A DNA stretch of 64,000 bases from Pinirhizobacter soli (lineage in GTDB: Bacteria > Pseudomonadota > Gammaproteobacteria > Xanthomonadales > Rhodanobacteraceae): contig NZ_JADZLQ010000003.1 in NCBI RefSeq assembly GCF_015905305.1, forward strand, positions 558,001 through 622,000, written 5' to 3'. The notes under the pieces are model-generated. The model searched no databases. It had not been told where the DNA came from and saw only the letters and a program-made list of their open reading frames with translations. Shown one piece after another: positions 1-7,500 of this stretch. How positions within the stretch are numbered: position 1 is the first letter of the stretch; the number at the start of each line of letters is the position of its first letter. The position numbers were made by a program, and so were the translations under genes.

Positions 1-1
1 G

Positions 2-187
2 GCCCGGCGCATCGAGGACATGTTCGACCATCCGCAGGTGGCGGCCGAGGGGATGATCGCCACCTTCGAGCATCCCGTGGTGGGGAAATACCGCGGCGTC
101 ACCCATCCGGTGAAGTTCGGCCGCACCCCTGGTCCCGAGCCCTTCGCTGCCCCGGTGCTGGGGCAGCACGGCAACGAGGTGGGCTAG
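2..187 (+). CDS. CaiB/BaiF-type CoA-transferase, C-terminal end
   Basis: Only the last 61 residues are in the window, so the start lies upstream of base 1. The tail reads IEDMFDHPQVAAEGMI, then a stretch ending in PVLGQHGNEVG. That matches the usual C-terminus of class III (CaiB/BaiF, formyl-CoA transferase-like) CoA-transferases, where a 'PxLGQHxxEV' tail is common. These cytosolic enzymes move CoA between carboxylic acids, and the substrate cannot be told from this fragment. Its TAG stop shares bases with the stop of the convergent OPT transporter gene, so the two genes meet tail to tail with no room for a terminator. Confidence 0.7.
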   Translation, partial: ARRIEDMFDHPQVAAEGMIATFEHPVVGKYRGVTHPVKFGRTPGPEPFAAPVLGQHGNEVG

Positions 188-2190
188 ACCACCTGCCGCC
201 TGGCCAGGCGGGTGATCCACAGGTACATCGCGGTGATCACGGCGGTGAAGACGATGCCGCCGATCCACAGGGCGGCCGTGCCAAAGCCCTCGCCCACTAG
301 CGCCAGCGGCGCGGCTTTTTTCGAGAACACCACCAGCGCCGCCAGGGCCACGCCGATCAGGCTTTCGCCGACGATCATGCCCGAGGCCAGCAGGACGCCC
401 AGTTGCTTGGTTGGCTCGGCGCGGGGACCACGGTCGGCACGACGATCGAACCACCAGCCCACCACTGCGCCGACCACGATCATCAGTGTGGTGGAGCTGG
501 GCAAATAGATCCCGAGGCCCACCGCCAGCGGCGGCAGGCTGGCCGAGGTAGTACGGCGGAGGATGGCATCGATGATGATGATACCCACGCCGATCAGCGC
601 GCCCTGGCCAAGCACGGACCAGTCCAGGTTTCCTTCGATCACGCCCTGGGCCAATGCCGAGATCAGGGCCGCCTGCGGGGCGGCCAAGGCGCGCGCGGGG
701 TCGACACCCGGCGCTCCGGCGAACCCATAGGCCTGGTTGATCAGATTCAGCACCGGCGGAATCACTGCCGCGCCCGCCAGCACGCCGACGATCAGCGCTA
801 CCTGCTGACGCCACGGCGTGGCATCCACCAGCTGGCCGGTTTTCAGGTCCTGCAGGTTGTTGTTGGCGATGGTCGCCACGGCAAACACCACCGCCGTGGC
901 GAACAGGGCGAAGGCCACCAGGGCCTTGCCGGCGTCGACGCCGAGCAGGGGCTTCACCCCGAATACCAGCAACAAGGCGGCACCGATCACCACCAGGATG
1001 CCCACGCCCGACAGCGGGCTGTTCGACGAGCCGATCAGGCCTGCCATGTAGCCGCATACCGCCGAGACGAAGAAGCTCATCACCACGATGTAGACCAGGC
1101 CGCTGACCGCCAGCAGCCAGGCGTGGCTGGCCAGCGTACCAACCGCACTGAAGTCGTAGAGCAGCCAGATGATCGGCAACAGGCAAACCACCGAAATGAT
1201 GCCCACGATATGGATGGGAATATCGCGCTCGGTGCGCGGCAGGGTAGCGGCCTGACCGGCCTTGCGCACGCGAGCGGCAGCGGCTGCCGCGGCAAGCCCG
1301 CTCACCACGGGTTTCACCAGCTTCGCCAGCGTCCAGATGGCCGCCACGCCGATCACACCGGCGCCCATGAAGCGTGCTTTGTGTGTCCACACCGCCTGTG
1401 CGGTATCGGCGATGCTGCCCACCACCTCGTGGCCGCTGGTGAACCACGGCACGATACCGGCCCAGGAGATCAGGAAGCCCACCAGCATGGCGATGCCCAC
1501 CCACAGGCCCACAAGGTGGCCGACGGCGAACAGCGCGAAGGACAGCTGGAAATCGAAACTGCTCAGCGCACCCTTGCGGCCGATGGCGAAGGTGCGCGCG
1601 ATATCACTGGCAAAGATCTGCGTGCCGACGATCAACGCAAAAACGGCGGATACCACCGAGCCCACGACCACGGCCTTCAGGCCCGCGCTGCTGGACTCGG
1701 CGGCTTGCGCAGCGGTCTGGCCGCTGGATTCATCGTGCGCACCGCCAACCTTCAATACTTCCGCGCAGGCGACGCCTTCGGGATAGGGAAGATCGGAGTT
1801 GGTGACCAGCGCACGGCGCAGGGGGATGGAATACATCACGCCCAGGATGCCGCCCAGGGCGCAGATGGCGAACGACGTCCAGAAGGGGAAGCCCGTCCAC
1901 CAGCCCACCATGATCAGGCCGGGCAGGACGAAGATGATCGATGACAGGGTGCCGGCGGCAGACGCTACCGTCTGCACGATGTTGTTTTCCTGGATGGTCG
2001 ACCCACGCACCGCACGCAGCACCGCCATGGAGATCACCGCGGCGGGGATCGAGGTGGCGAAGGTCAGGCCGGCCTTCAGCCCGAAGAACACGTTGGCGGC
2101 AGTGAACAACAGGGTGATCACCACGCCCAGCACCAGGCCTCGGATGGTGAGTTCGGTGCTGTGGTCCTGTAGGACGGCTGGCTGTGTCAT
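184..2190 (-). CDS. OPT family oligopeptide transporter
   Basis: A 668-residue polytopic inner-membrane protein of the oligopeptide transporter (OPT) superfamily, proton-coupled importers of peptides or metal chelates. Early residues include GLVLGVVITLLFTAANVFFGLKAGLTF and later NSDLPYPEGVACAEVLK. The 'xLPYPEGxAxAEVL' stretch is typical of bacterial OPT proteins. About 14-16 hydrophobic segments alternate with short loops through to the C-terminus. The reading frame extends further upstream, but the ATG at 2190 is preferred because it is preceded by an AAGGGGAAAA ribosome site and begins just before the first conserved segment. The gene stands alone; about 200 bp of possible promoter lies between it and the divergent SnoaL-like pair. 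Substrate unknown. Confidence 0.9.
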   Translation of the reverse strand: MTQPAVLQDHSTELTIRGLVLGVVITLLFTAANVFFGLKAGLTFATSIPAAVISMAVLRAVRGSTIQENNIVQTVASAAGTLSSIIFVLPGLIMVGWWTGFPFWTSFAICALGGILGVMYSIPLRRALVTNSDLPYPEGVACAEVLKVGGAHDESSGQTAAQAAESSSAGLKAVVVGSVVSAVFALIVGTQIFASDIARTFAIGRKGALSSFDFQLSFALFAVGHLVGLWVGIAMLVGFLISWAGIVPWFTSGHEVVGSIADTAQAVWTHKARFMGAGVIGVAAIWTLAKLVKPVVSGLAAAAAAARVRKAGQAATLPRTERDIPIHIVGIISVVCLLPIIWLLYDFSAVGTLASHAWLLAVSGLVYIVVMSFFVSAVCGYMAGLIGSSNSPLSGVGILVVIGAALLLVFGVKPLLGVDAGKALVAFALFATAVVFAVATIANNNLQDLKTGQLVDATPWRQQVALIVGVLAGAAVIPPVLNLINQAYGFAGAPGVDPARALAAPQAALISALAQGVIEGNLDWSVLGQGALIGVGIIIIDAILRRTTSASLPPLAVGLGIYLPSSTTLMIVVGAVVGWWFDRRADRGPRAEPTKQLGVLLASGMIVGESLIGVALAALVVFSKKAAPLALVGEGFGTAALWIGGIVFTAVITAMYLWITRLARRQVV

Positions 2191-2395
2191 TGGCGTGTTT
2201 TCCCCTTTGAATCGATCCGTCGAGCGTAAACCATCGCCTCGCCTGCTCGCCAGCACTGGGCACACGACTACAGCCAAATACGGGAAAAGGCGGCCTGGTC
2301 AATGCAAAGGCGGACACAATCCGTCCTGAGGCTGACATTGATGGCCGTGGGTGTCCTGGGAAACGATGGGCTTTCCCCGACATGGAGTGTCACGA

Positions 2396-2875
2396 ATGCC
2401 AAACCCTTTCGTCCGCCTTGGGCTTACCGTGGGCTTGTTGACCCTCGCTGGCGCGGGTCTAGCCTCCAGCCCGGCGTCAACCGCAGCCGTCACGCCAGCC
2501 TCCAGCGACGCCGACAAGGCGGTGGTCCTGGCGTTCCACGAGGCGGCCTTCGGTCGCCTGGATCTGAACGAGGCCCGGAAATATCTCGGCGCCAGCTTCA
2601 TCCAGCACGACCCGGCCGTGGAAGATGGTGTGGCCGGTTTCGCCGGGTTTCACCAACGCCTGCGCGCAAGCTATCCGCAATATTCGTACGAGATCCGTCG
2701 AGCCATATCGTCCGGTGGACTGGTAACCGTCCATGTGTTGCAGAGGCCAAACCCATGGGATCGTGGCGAAGTGCAGATCCACATGTACCGGGTGGTGAAC
2801 GGTGTGCTCACCGAGCACTGGGCCGTGGGCAACCCGATCCCGGCCACCAGCCTCAATGCCAATGGATTGATCTAG
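2396..2875 (+). CDS. Secreted SnoaL-like (NTF2-fold) protein, first of a tandem pair
   Basis: A 159-residue protein with a signal peptide (MPNPFVRLGLTVGLLTLAGA, cleavage near ASS) followed by a single NTF2/SnoaL-like alpha+beta domain. The core 'YLGASFIQHDPAVEDGVAGF' and 'NGVLTEHWAVGNPIP' match the SnoaL-like polyketide-cyclase family often annotated as nuclear transport factor 2 family protein. The start at 2396 has a GGAG ribosome site 8 bases upstream, while upstream in-frame starts have none. Likely periplasmic; ligand or reaction unknown. The next gene encodes a paralogue with the same layout and starts 11 bases after this stop, so the two look like an operon formed by tandem duplication. 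Confidence 0.8.
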   Translation: MPNPFVRLGLTVGLLTLAGAGLASSPASTAAVTPASSDADKAVVLAFHEAAFGRLDLNEARKYLGASFIQHDPAVEDGVAGFAGFHQRLRASYPQYSYEIRRAISSGGLVTVHVLQRPNPWDRGEVQIHMYRVVNGVLTEHWAVGNPIPATSLNANGLI

Positions 2876-2886
2876 GAGCTAAGCCA

Positions 2887-3366
2887 ATGAACTTGTCCAA
2901 AAGCATTCTTGGCACGGCCATGACGCTCGTACTGGCCCTTCCCGCCGCGGCTATCGCCGCTTCGGCACCCGCAGCGGAGCCCGGGATCTCGGCGGAGGCG
3001 GCGAATATACAGACGGCGCGCAGCCTCTACGCCGCCATCTTCACCGCGCGCGACATCGCGGTGGCCAGCCGCTACCTTGGGCCCGAATACATCCAGCACG
3101 CCACGGACGTTGCCGACGGCAAGGAGGGCCTGGCTCGCGCCATCGCCGAGATCGCCGCGCAGACGCCGCAGATCAGCTATGAGATCAAACACATCATCGC
3201 CGAGGGTAACTTGGTGACGCTGATGAGCCACCTCCGCCCGACGCCTGATGCACGGGGACAGATGCTCTTCAATATCTTCCGCTTCGACGGCGGCAAGATC
3301 GTTGAGCATTGGGAAACGGTGCAGGATATCCCCGAGACCAGCGCCAACGGCAACGGCGTGTTCTAG
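2887..3366 (+). CDS. Secreted SnoaL-like (NTF2-fold) protein, second of a tandem pair
   Basis: 159 residues, the same length as its upstream neighbour. It has a signal peptide (MNLSKSILGTAMTLVLALPA, cleavage near AAIAASA) and an NTF2-like domain with 'YLGPEYIQHATDVADGKEGL' and 'GGKIVEHWETVQDIPE'. Both proteins end in an Asn-Gly-hydrophobic tail (NANGLI and NGNGVF). Its ribosome site AGGAG overlaps the TAG stop of the first gene, so translation is probably coupled. The pair is likely periplasmic. Biochemical role is not recognisable; SnoaL-like proteins include isomerases, cyclases and small-ligand binders. Confidence 0.8.
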   Translation: MNLSKSILGTAMTLVLALPAAAIAASAPAAEPGISAEAANIQTARSLYAAIFTARDIAVASRYLGPEYIQHATDVADGKEGLARAIAEIAAQTPQISYEIKHIIAEGNLVTLMSHLRPTPDARGQMLFNIFRFDGGKIVEHWETVQDIPETSANGNGVF

Positions 3367-3370
3367 GCGC

Positions 3371-3997
3371 TCAACGCGCAGGTCCGGACACGTAGCGACT
3401 TCCGGCGACATGGAAGCGCCATGGAAAGTCCAGTCCCACGCGGATGCCGATGCGTGGTCCCGCGACGATGGCCGCCGGCAGCGGCGCGCCATCGTCGAGC
3501 ACGGCAAATCCTTCCGTGCCCCGCACCAGATCAATGCCGTCCTGCGCGCCCGTGATGCTCATGGCCTGGGTTAGCCGGGCCGGGCCGCGGCAGAGGTCGC
3601 GATCAGCCTTGAGGCCTCGCCTGGCCGCACGCATCAGTTCGATGCCGTGCAAGGGTTCCAGGGCGCGGATCAATACACCCGATCCCTGGCCTTCGCCTTC
3701 GCACACGCAGTTGCAGCACCAGTGCATGCCGTAGGTGAAGTAGACATACATATGGCCGGCCGGCCCGAACATGGTGGCGTTGCGTGCTGTCTTGCCGCGA
3801 TAGGTATGCGCCGCCGGATCGACGGCGCCGACATAGGCTTCGACTTCCACGATGCGTCCGGCACGCCCGTCGCGTGAGGCCAGCACCTTGTGCAACAGGT
3901 CCGGCGCCACTTCTGGCGCCGGACGTGCGAAGAACGCGCGATCGAGGCGTTTGCCTGGCCACCGGACGCGCGCAGTCGCGTTGTTCATGGCGCTCAT
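3371..3997 (-). CDS. DNA-3-methyladenine glycosylase (AAG/MPG family)
   Basis: A 208-residue base-excision repair enzyme that removes alkylated purines such as 3-methyladenine. Family motifs are clear: 'RIVEVEAYVGAVDPAAHTY', then 'TARNATMFGPAGHMYVYFTYGMHWCCN' and 'GVLIRALEPL'. The EAY segment holds the catalytic Glu and the YFTYGMHxCxN segment lines the base pocket. The ATG at 3997 lies 7 bases after the stop of the upstream FAD oxidase gene and a second ATG lies at 3988; neither has a strong ribosome site, so the exact start is uncertain. The gene appears to be the last member of a minus-strand unit with the oxidase and the CocE-like hydrolase, which share no obvious pathway with it. Confidence 0.9.
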   Translation of the reverse strand: MSAMNNATARVRWPGKRLDRAFFARPAPEVAPDLLHKVLASRDGRAGRIVEVEAYVGAVDPAAHTYRGKTARNATMFGPAGHMYVYFTYGMHWCCNCVCEGEGQGSGVLIRALEPLHGIELMRAARRGLKADRDLCRGPARLTQAMSITGAQDGIDLVRGTEGFAVLDDGAPLPAAIVAGPRIGIRVGLDFPWRFHVAGSRYVSGPAR

Positions 3998-4004
3998 CGG
4001 AACA

Positions 4005-5186
4005 TCAGGCGAAGAGGCTCGCCAATGAGCGCACGGCCTCTTCCGATACCGCCCGCACCGGCGTGGTGTCGGCATTGTTGAACTGGCCGTGGTCGTCCAG
4101 CACCTGCACCATCAGTCCGTCGCTTCGCGGCACCATGCTCACATGAGGGGTGCGCAGGCCGTAGGTGACTTCCGGTTGCGGAATCAGCCGCGCTGTCTGG
4201 CCGCGGACGGGGATGACCGATTCGTCACCGAACAGCGCGCGCGCACCGTAACCGGTGGCGTTGACCAAGGTCGCCTCGGGCAGCGCCAGCAGATCGCCGG
4301 GGTGGTGGAACTCGCGCACCTGGATTTTCCCGCCCGCGGTAAGGAAATCGGTCACCAGCATGTGCGCATACGTGCTGATGTTGAACATCAGCGTGGTGTA
4401 GCGGCGCGTGTAATGCTGCTTGAACGGCAGGCTTCCGGGTGGAAGATCTACCGAATGCGGGGTGAGATCGGCCACACGTTCGTGGAATTCGCCATAGTCC
4501 GGCTCGTCATTCACCGGATCAGGTGGGGCCTGGCCACGGGGGTAGTCGGACAGCGAATAACCCTCGATCCACTGGATCGGGTTGCCAGGCAGGCCCAGCA
4601 TCGACTGGTAATTCCGCCACGATGTCCGCGCCATCGTTTCCCAGCGATCGGCCAGTGCCGGTGCGTGGGCGTCGTCGCAGATGCGTGAGTCGGGCGTCCA
4701 CAGGCCCGAGGCTCGCATCGAGAACACATCCGGCGGCAACTGCTTGGCGTAGATCGTTACCGGCAGGCCCGCGCGCTGGGCAAGGATCGCCGTGGTTAGG
4801 CCAAGCGCGCCGCAACCGATCACGCCCAACTCCCTGGCGCCTGTCTGCATCGCCAGCTCCAGTGCCAGCGTGCCCGAGCCCCACGAGAGCGACCAGCCGC
4901 TGCCGCCATGGCCGTAGTTGTGCACCACGGCCTTGGAGCCGATCTTTTCAAGCTCGATGCGCGGGCCGGCGGCGCGGAAGGGCCGCGTGCATACATAGAT
5001 GCCGGTGATGCGATCGGGGCTCGCCTTGACCGGCGCCAGTGTCGGCACGCCCGAACCCATCAGCGCAGCGGGGGTTACGCCGCTCCGCCTGGGCGGCTGC
5101 ACTGCACATCCGGACAGGGTGGCGGCCGAGGCCATCGCGGCCAGGGTCGCGCCCTGGCGCAGGAAATGACGTCGATCGTGCTTCAT
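4005..5186 (-). CDS. Tat-exported FAD-dependent (D-amino-acid oxidase-like) oxidoreductase
   Basis: 393 residues. The N-terminus MKHDRRHFLRQGATLAAMAS is a twin-arginine signal followed by a lipobox-like LSGC, so a folded, possibly lipid-anchored periplasmic protein is expected. A Rossmann FAD motif follows around residue 120 (GVIGCGALGLTTA), and the body (PPDVFSMRASGLW, NATGYGARALFGDE, VRGQ) resembles the DAO family: flavin oxidation of amines or amino acids with peroxide formation. ATG 5186 is taken as the start. A GTG at 5198 is possible but overlaps the preceding stop. The gene is 4 bases downstream of the CocE-like hydrolase gene and probably cotranscribed. Substrate unknown. Confidence 0.8.
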   Translation of the reverse strand: MKHDRRHFLRQGATLAAMASAATLSGCAVQPPRRSGVTPAALMGSGVPTLAPVKASPDRITGIYVCTRPFRAAGPRIELEKIGSKAVVHNYGHGGSGWSLSWGSGTLALELAMQTGARELGVIGCGALGLTTAILAQRAGLPVTIYAKQLPPDVFSMRASGLWTPDSRICDDAHAPALADRWETMARTSWRNYQSMLGLPGNPIQWIEGYSLSDYPRGQAPPDPVNDEPDYGEFHERVADLTPHSVDLPPGSLPFKQHYTRRYTTLMFNISTYAHMLVTDFLTAGGKIQVREFHHPGDLLALPEATLVNATGYGARALFGDESVIPVRGQTARLIPQPEVTYGLRTPHVSMVPRSDGLMVQVLDDHGQFNNADTTPVRAVSEEAVRSLASLFA

Positions 5187-5190
5187 GCGT

Positions 5191-7167
5191 TCAGCCACCG
5201 GTGCGCGGCACCACGGTCAGGGTGATCGAGGACGGGTGGCCGGCATCGTGGTGCACCGCGTTGTTGGCGATCACGCCCTTGGCCTCGTCGTAGTTGTTGC
5301 CGCCGGTGTTGAGATTGCGGTCGAAGCGCGGGAAATTGCTGCTGGATACTTCCACGCGCAGCTTGTGCCCTGCACCGAAGTAGTTGCTGGTGTCGATTGG
5401 CTGGAAGGTTACCTTGGTTACCTCACCGGGCTTCATCCATGCCAACGGCTTGTCGTAGCCGTTGCGGTAGCGCATGCGCTGGATGTTTTCGGTGATGTTG
5501 AACGCCTTGCCGTCCGGGTGCACGTCGATCACCTTGAAGGTGAAGTCGGTGTCCTTGGCGCTGGAGGATACATACAGGCTCACCGTGATCGGCCCGCTTA
5601 CTTCCACGCCTTCCTTGAAGGGCTCCGAGTCGTACACCAACACATCGTTGCGCACTTCATGCGAAGTCTGGTCGAACGAGCCGAACTTCACCGCATTGCC
5701 CTGGCAGCAGCCGCCGCCACCGAAGGTGGGAACCGGGTTGGCCGGGTCGTAGATGAACTGGTCCGGGTTGTCTTCGGCCGCTGGCGCGGAGGTGAGCTTG
5801 CCGTCACCGTACAGCGTGTTGGCTTTTCCCCCGCTGGTGAAATAAAGCGTCTGCGTGGTGGCGCCGGCGGGCGGCCAGGTATCGGACGTCTTCCACTTGT
5901 TCTCGCCCATCACGTAGTAAGTGACCTTGGCCTGGTCGATGCCGCCCTTGCCGTCGCCCTTCAGGAACTTGTCGAAGAAGCCCATCATCAGCTTCATGTA
6001 GTCGTAGCGGGCGTCACCCATGTCCAGGTCGCCCACCACGGTGTGCTCGCTGGCGCGCGTATAGGCGCAATGCAGCACCGGGGCGATCACGGCGTACTGC
6101 TGGTCGGCCACGTCTTTCGGCGCGGTCTTGCGCACGTGGTTGAAGGCGGCAAGGTTGGGCGACACCGACACGTCGAACCAGCTCATGAACCACAGGCCAG
6201 GCCGCTTGATCGGCATGTCCTCGTTCCACAGGCCGCCCTTGCGCCACGCCGGATCGTTCGGTGCGCGGGCGATCAGGTTGCCGCCGGTGGCTACCGGCAT
6301 CTTGTCGGCGAAGATGCCTTTGGGGCCGTCCACCGCGGCGATGATGCCGTTCTCGGGCAGGTGCCAGAAGGCTTTGTCCCAGTCCACCGGGGGCATTTGC
6401 GGGTCGAGGTCGAACATGCGCGAGGCGTTGATCAACTCGGCCTGGGTGGCGTCCTTCGGGAACATCGGGCGCACCTGGTTCTGCTCGCCGTAGATCCAGG
6501 CGATGAACAGCATCTGCACCGCGCCGCCGCGGTACCAGTTGCCCTGTTCCCAATACGGGCCCACCTTGCCCACGCCGGCGCCGAAGCCCTGCACGTTGAA
6601 GGCCGCCAGGTGAGGATCGTCCTGCGCCACCACCGCCATCTGCCATTCGGCTGTGGAGGAACACCCGGTGGTGCCTACCTTGCCGTTCGACCACGGCTGC
6701 GATGCCATCCAGTTCACCGCGTCCACGCCGTCGGTGAGCGGCGCGCCGAGGATGTCGTAATTGCCCTCGGAGAAATAGTGCCCGCGCTCGTTCATGTTGA
6801 CGTAGGCGTAGCCGGCCTTCACGGCCTCGAGCTCGCGGCTCATGTCACGCGGCGCACCAAGCTTCACATCCCAGAAGTTGAAGTTGTACGGGGTGCGCGA
6901 AAAGATAATCGGTACCTTGCCGGTGGCGTCCTTGGGCCGGTAGATATCCGCTGCCATGCGCTTGCCGTCGCGCATCTTCACCATCACCTTGCGGTCGATG
7001 ACGGCCACCGATTCGAGCTGCTGCTCCAGCGCGTTGCGCTTGGCGATCAACTCTGCCTGGGGATCGGCCTTTTGCGCAGGCGATGCCGCCGAAGCGAGCA
7101 AGCACGCCAGGGCAACGGAGAAAGGCGCGGCGCAGGCCACGGCGGACGACAGGCGCTTGGATCGCAT
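5191..7167 (-). CDS. CocE/NonD family serine hydrolase, secreted
   Basis: 658 residues with a signal peptide ([20 protein letters not shown], cleavage near ASPAQ). The CocE/NonD fold is recognisable: an N-terminal start '[18 protein letters not shown]', then 'TPYNF', 'VNMNERG', the nucleophile elbow [11 protein letters not shown] (Ser near residue 170), and a C-terminal jelly-roll domain ('[25 protein letters not shown]'-like stretch, '[16 protein letters not shown]'). Members hydrolyse acyl or glutaryl-amide/ester bonds (cocaine esterase, X-Pro dipeptidyl peptidase, glutaryl-7-ACA acylase); the substrate here is unknown. The start is chosen for the signal peptide and a GGGGAGA ribosome site 9-10 bases upstream. 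First gene of a probable three-gene minus-strand unit. Confidence 0.85.
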   Translation of the reverse strand: MRSKRLSSAVACAAPFSVALACLLASAASPAQKADPQAELIAKRNALEQQLESVAVIDRKVMVKMRDGKRMAADIYRPKDATGKVPIIFSRTPYNFNFWDVKLGAPRDMSRELEAVKAGYAYVNMNERGHYFSEGNYDILGAPLTDGVDAVNWMASQPWSNGKVGTTGCSSTAEWQMAVVAQDDPHLAAFNVQGFGAGVGKVGPYWEQGNWYRGGAVQMLFIAWIYGEQNQVRPMFPKDATQAELINASRMFDLDPQMPPVDWDKAFWHLPENGIIAAVDGPKGIFADKMPVATGGNLIARAPNDPAWRKGGLWNEDMPIKRPGLWFMSWFDVSVSPNLAAFNHVRKTAPKDVADQQYAVIAPVLHCAYTRASEHTVVGDLDMGDARYDYMKLMMGFFDKFLKGDGKGGIDQAKVTYYVMGENKWKTSDTWPPAGATTQTLYFTSGGKANTLYGDGKLTSAPAAEDNPDQFIYDPANPVPTFGGGGCCQGNAVKFGSFDQTSHEVRNDVLVYDSEPFKEGVEVSGPITVSLYVSSSAKDTDFTFKVIDVHPDGKAFNITENIQRMRYRNGYDKPLAWMKPGEVTKVTFQPIDTSNYFGAGHKLRVEVSSSNFPRFDRNLNTGGNNYDEAKGVIANNAVHHDAGHPSSITLTVVPRTGG

Positions 7168-7500
7168 CTTAAGGTTCTCCCCAATGGATCGTCCGATTAT
7201 GGCCAGTCCTTCACGCGGTAGGCAAACCACCAGTGCACAAGTTGATCCCAGGGGGATGAAATTTTATTCATGTGCGCCGGGACAGCATCGATGCGTTTTT
7301 TCGCCGAATGATTGAATGGTGCGCCGGCGGTTTGAACCCGTGATTGCAACGCTAAGTACGCGGACTTTGTCATCACGTTCGAGAGCGAACTTCTGCATGA
7401 TCAAAAGCTGATCGGCACCGTTCAATAAAATACCCATACTTGCAACAGTACACAAATTACCCCACGCTGCGGGGCCAGGATCCAAATGGGTAGGTGGGGC
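7168..7500. promoter_or_regulatory. Divergent promoter region between CocE-like hydrolase and beta-galactosidase genes
   Basis: This 333-bp gap separates two divergent secreted-enzyme genes and is clearly more A+T rich than its flanks (for example AATAAAATACC near 7424-7434, resembling a -10 region for the plus-strand gene). A short hairpin GTTCG-N4-CGAAC lies near 7377-7390. I see no coding sequence, tRNA or strong palindromic operator in it. Confidence 0.5.

Noticed and set aside
5185-7221. A 678-codon open frame on the plus strand opposite the CocE-like hydrolase
   Set aside because: It is the mirror of a well-conserved gene in high-GC DNA. Its product is His/Val/Arg-rich without any recognisable domain, as also seen at 403-1944 (plus), 7264-8922 (minus) and 58227-60845 (plus).
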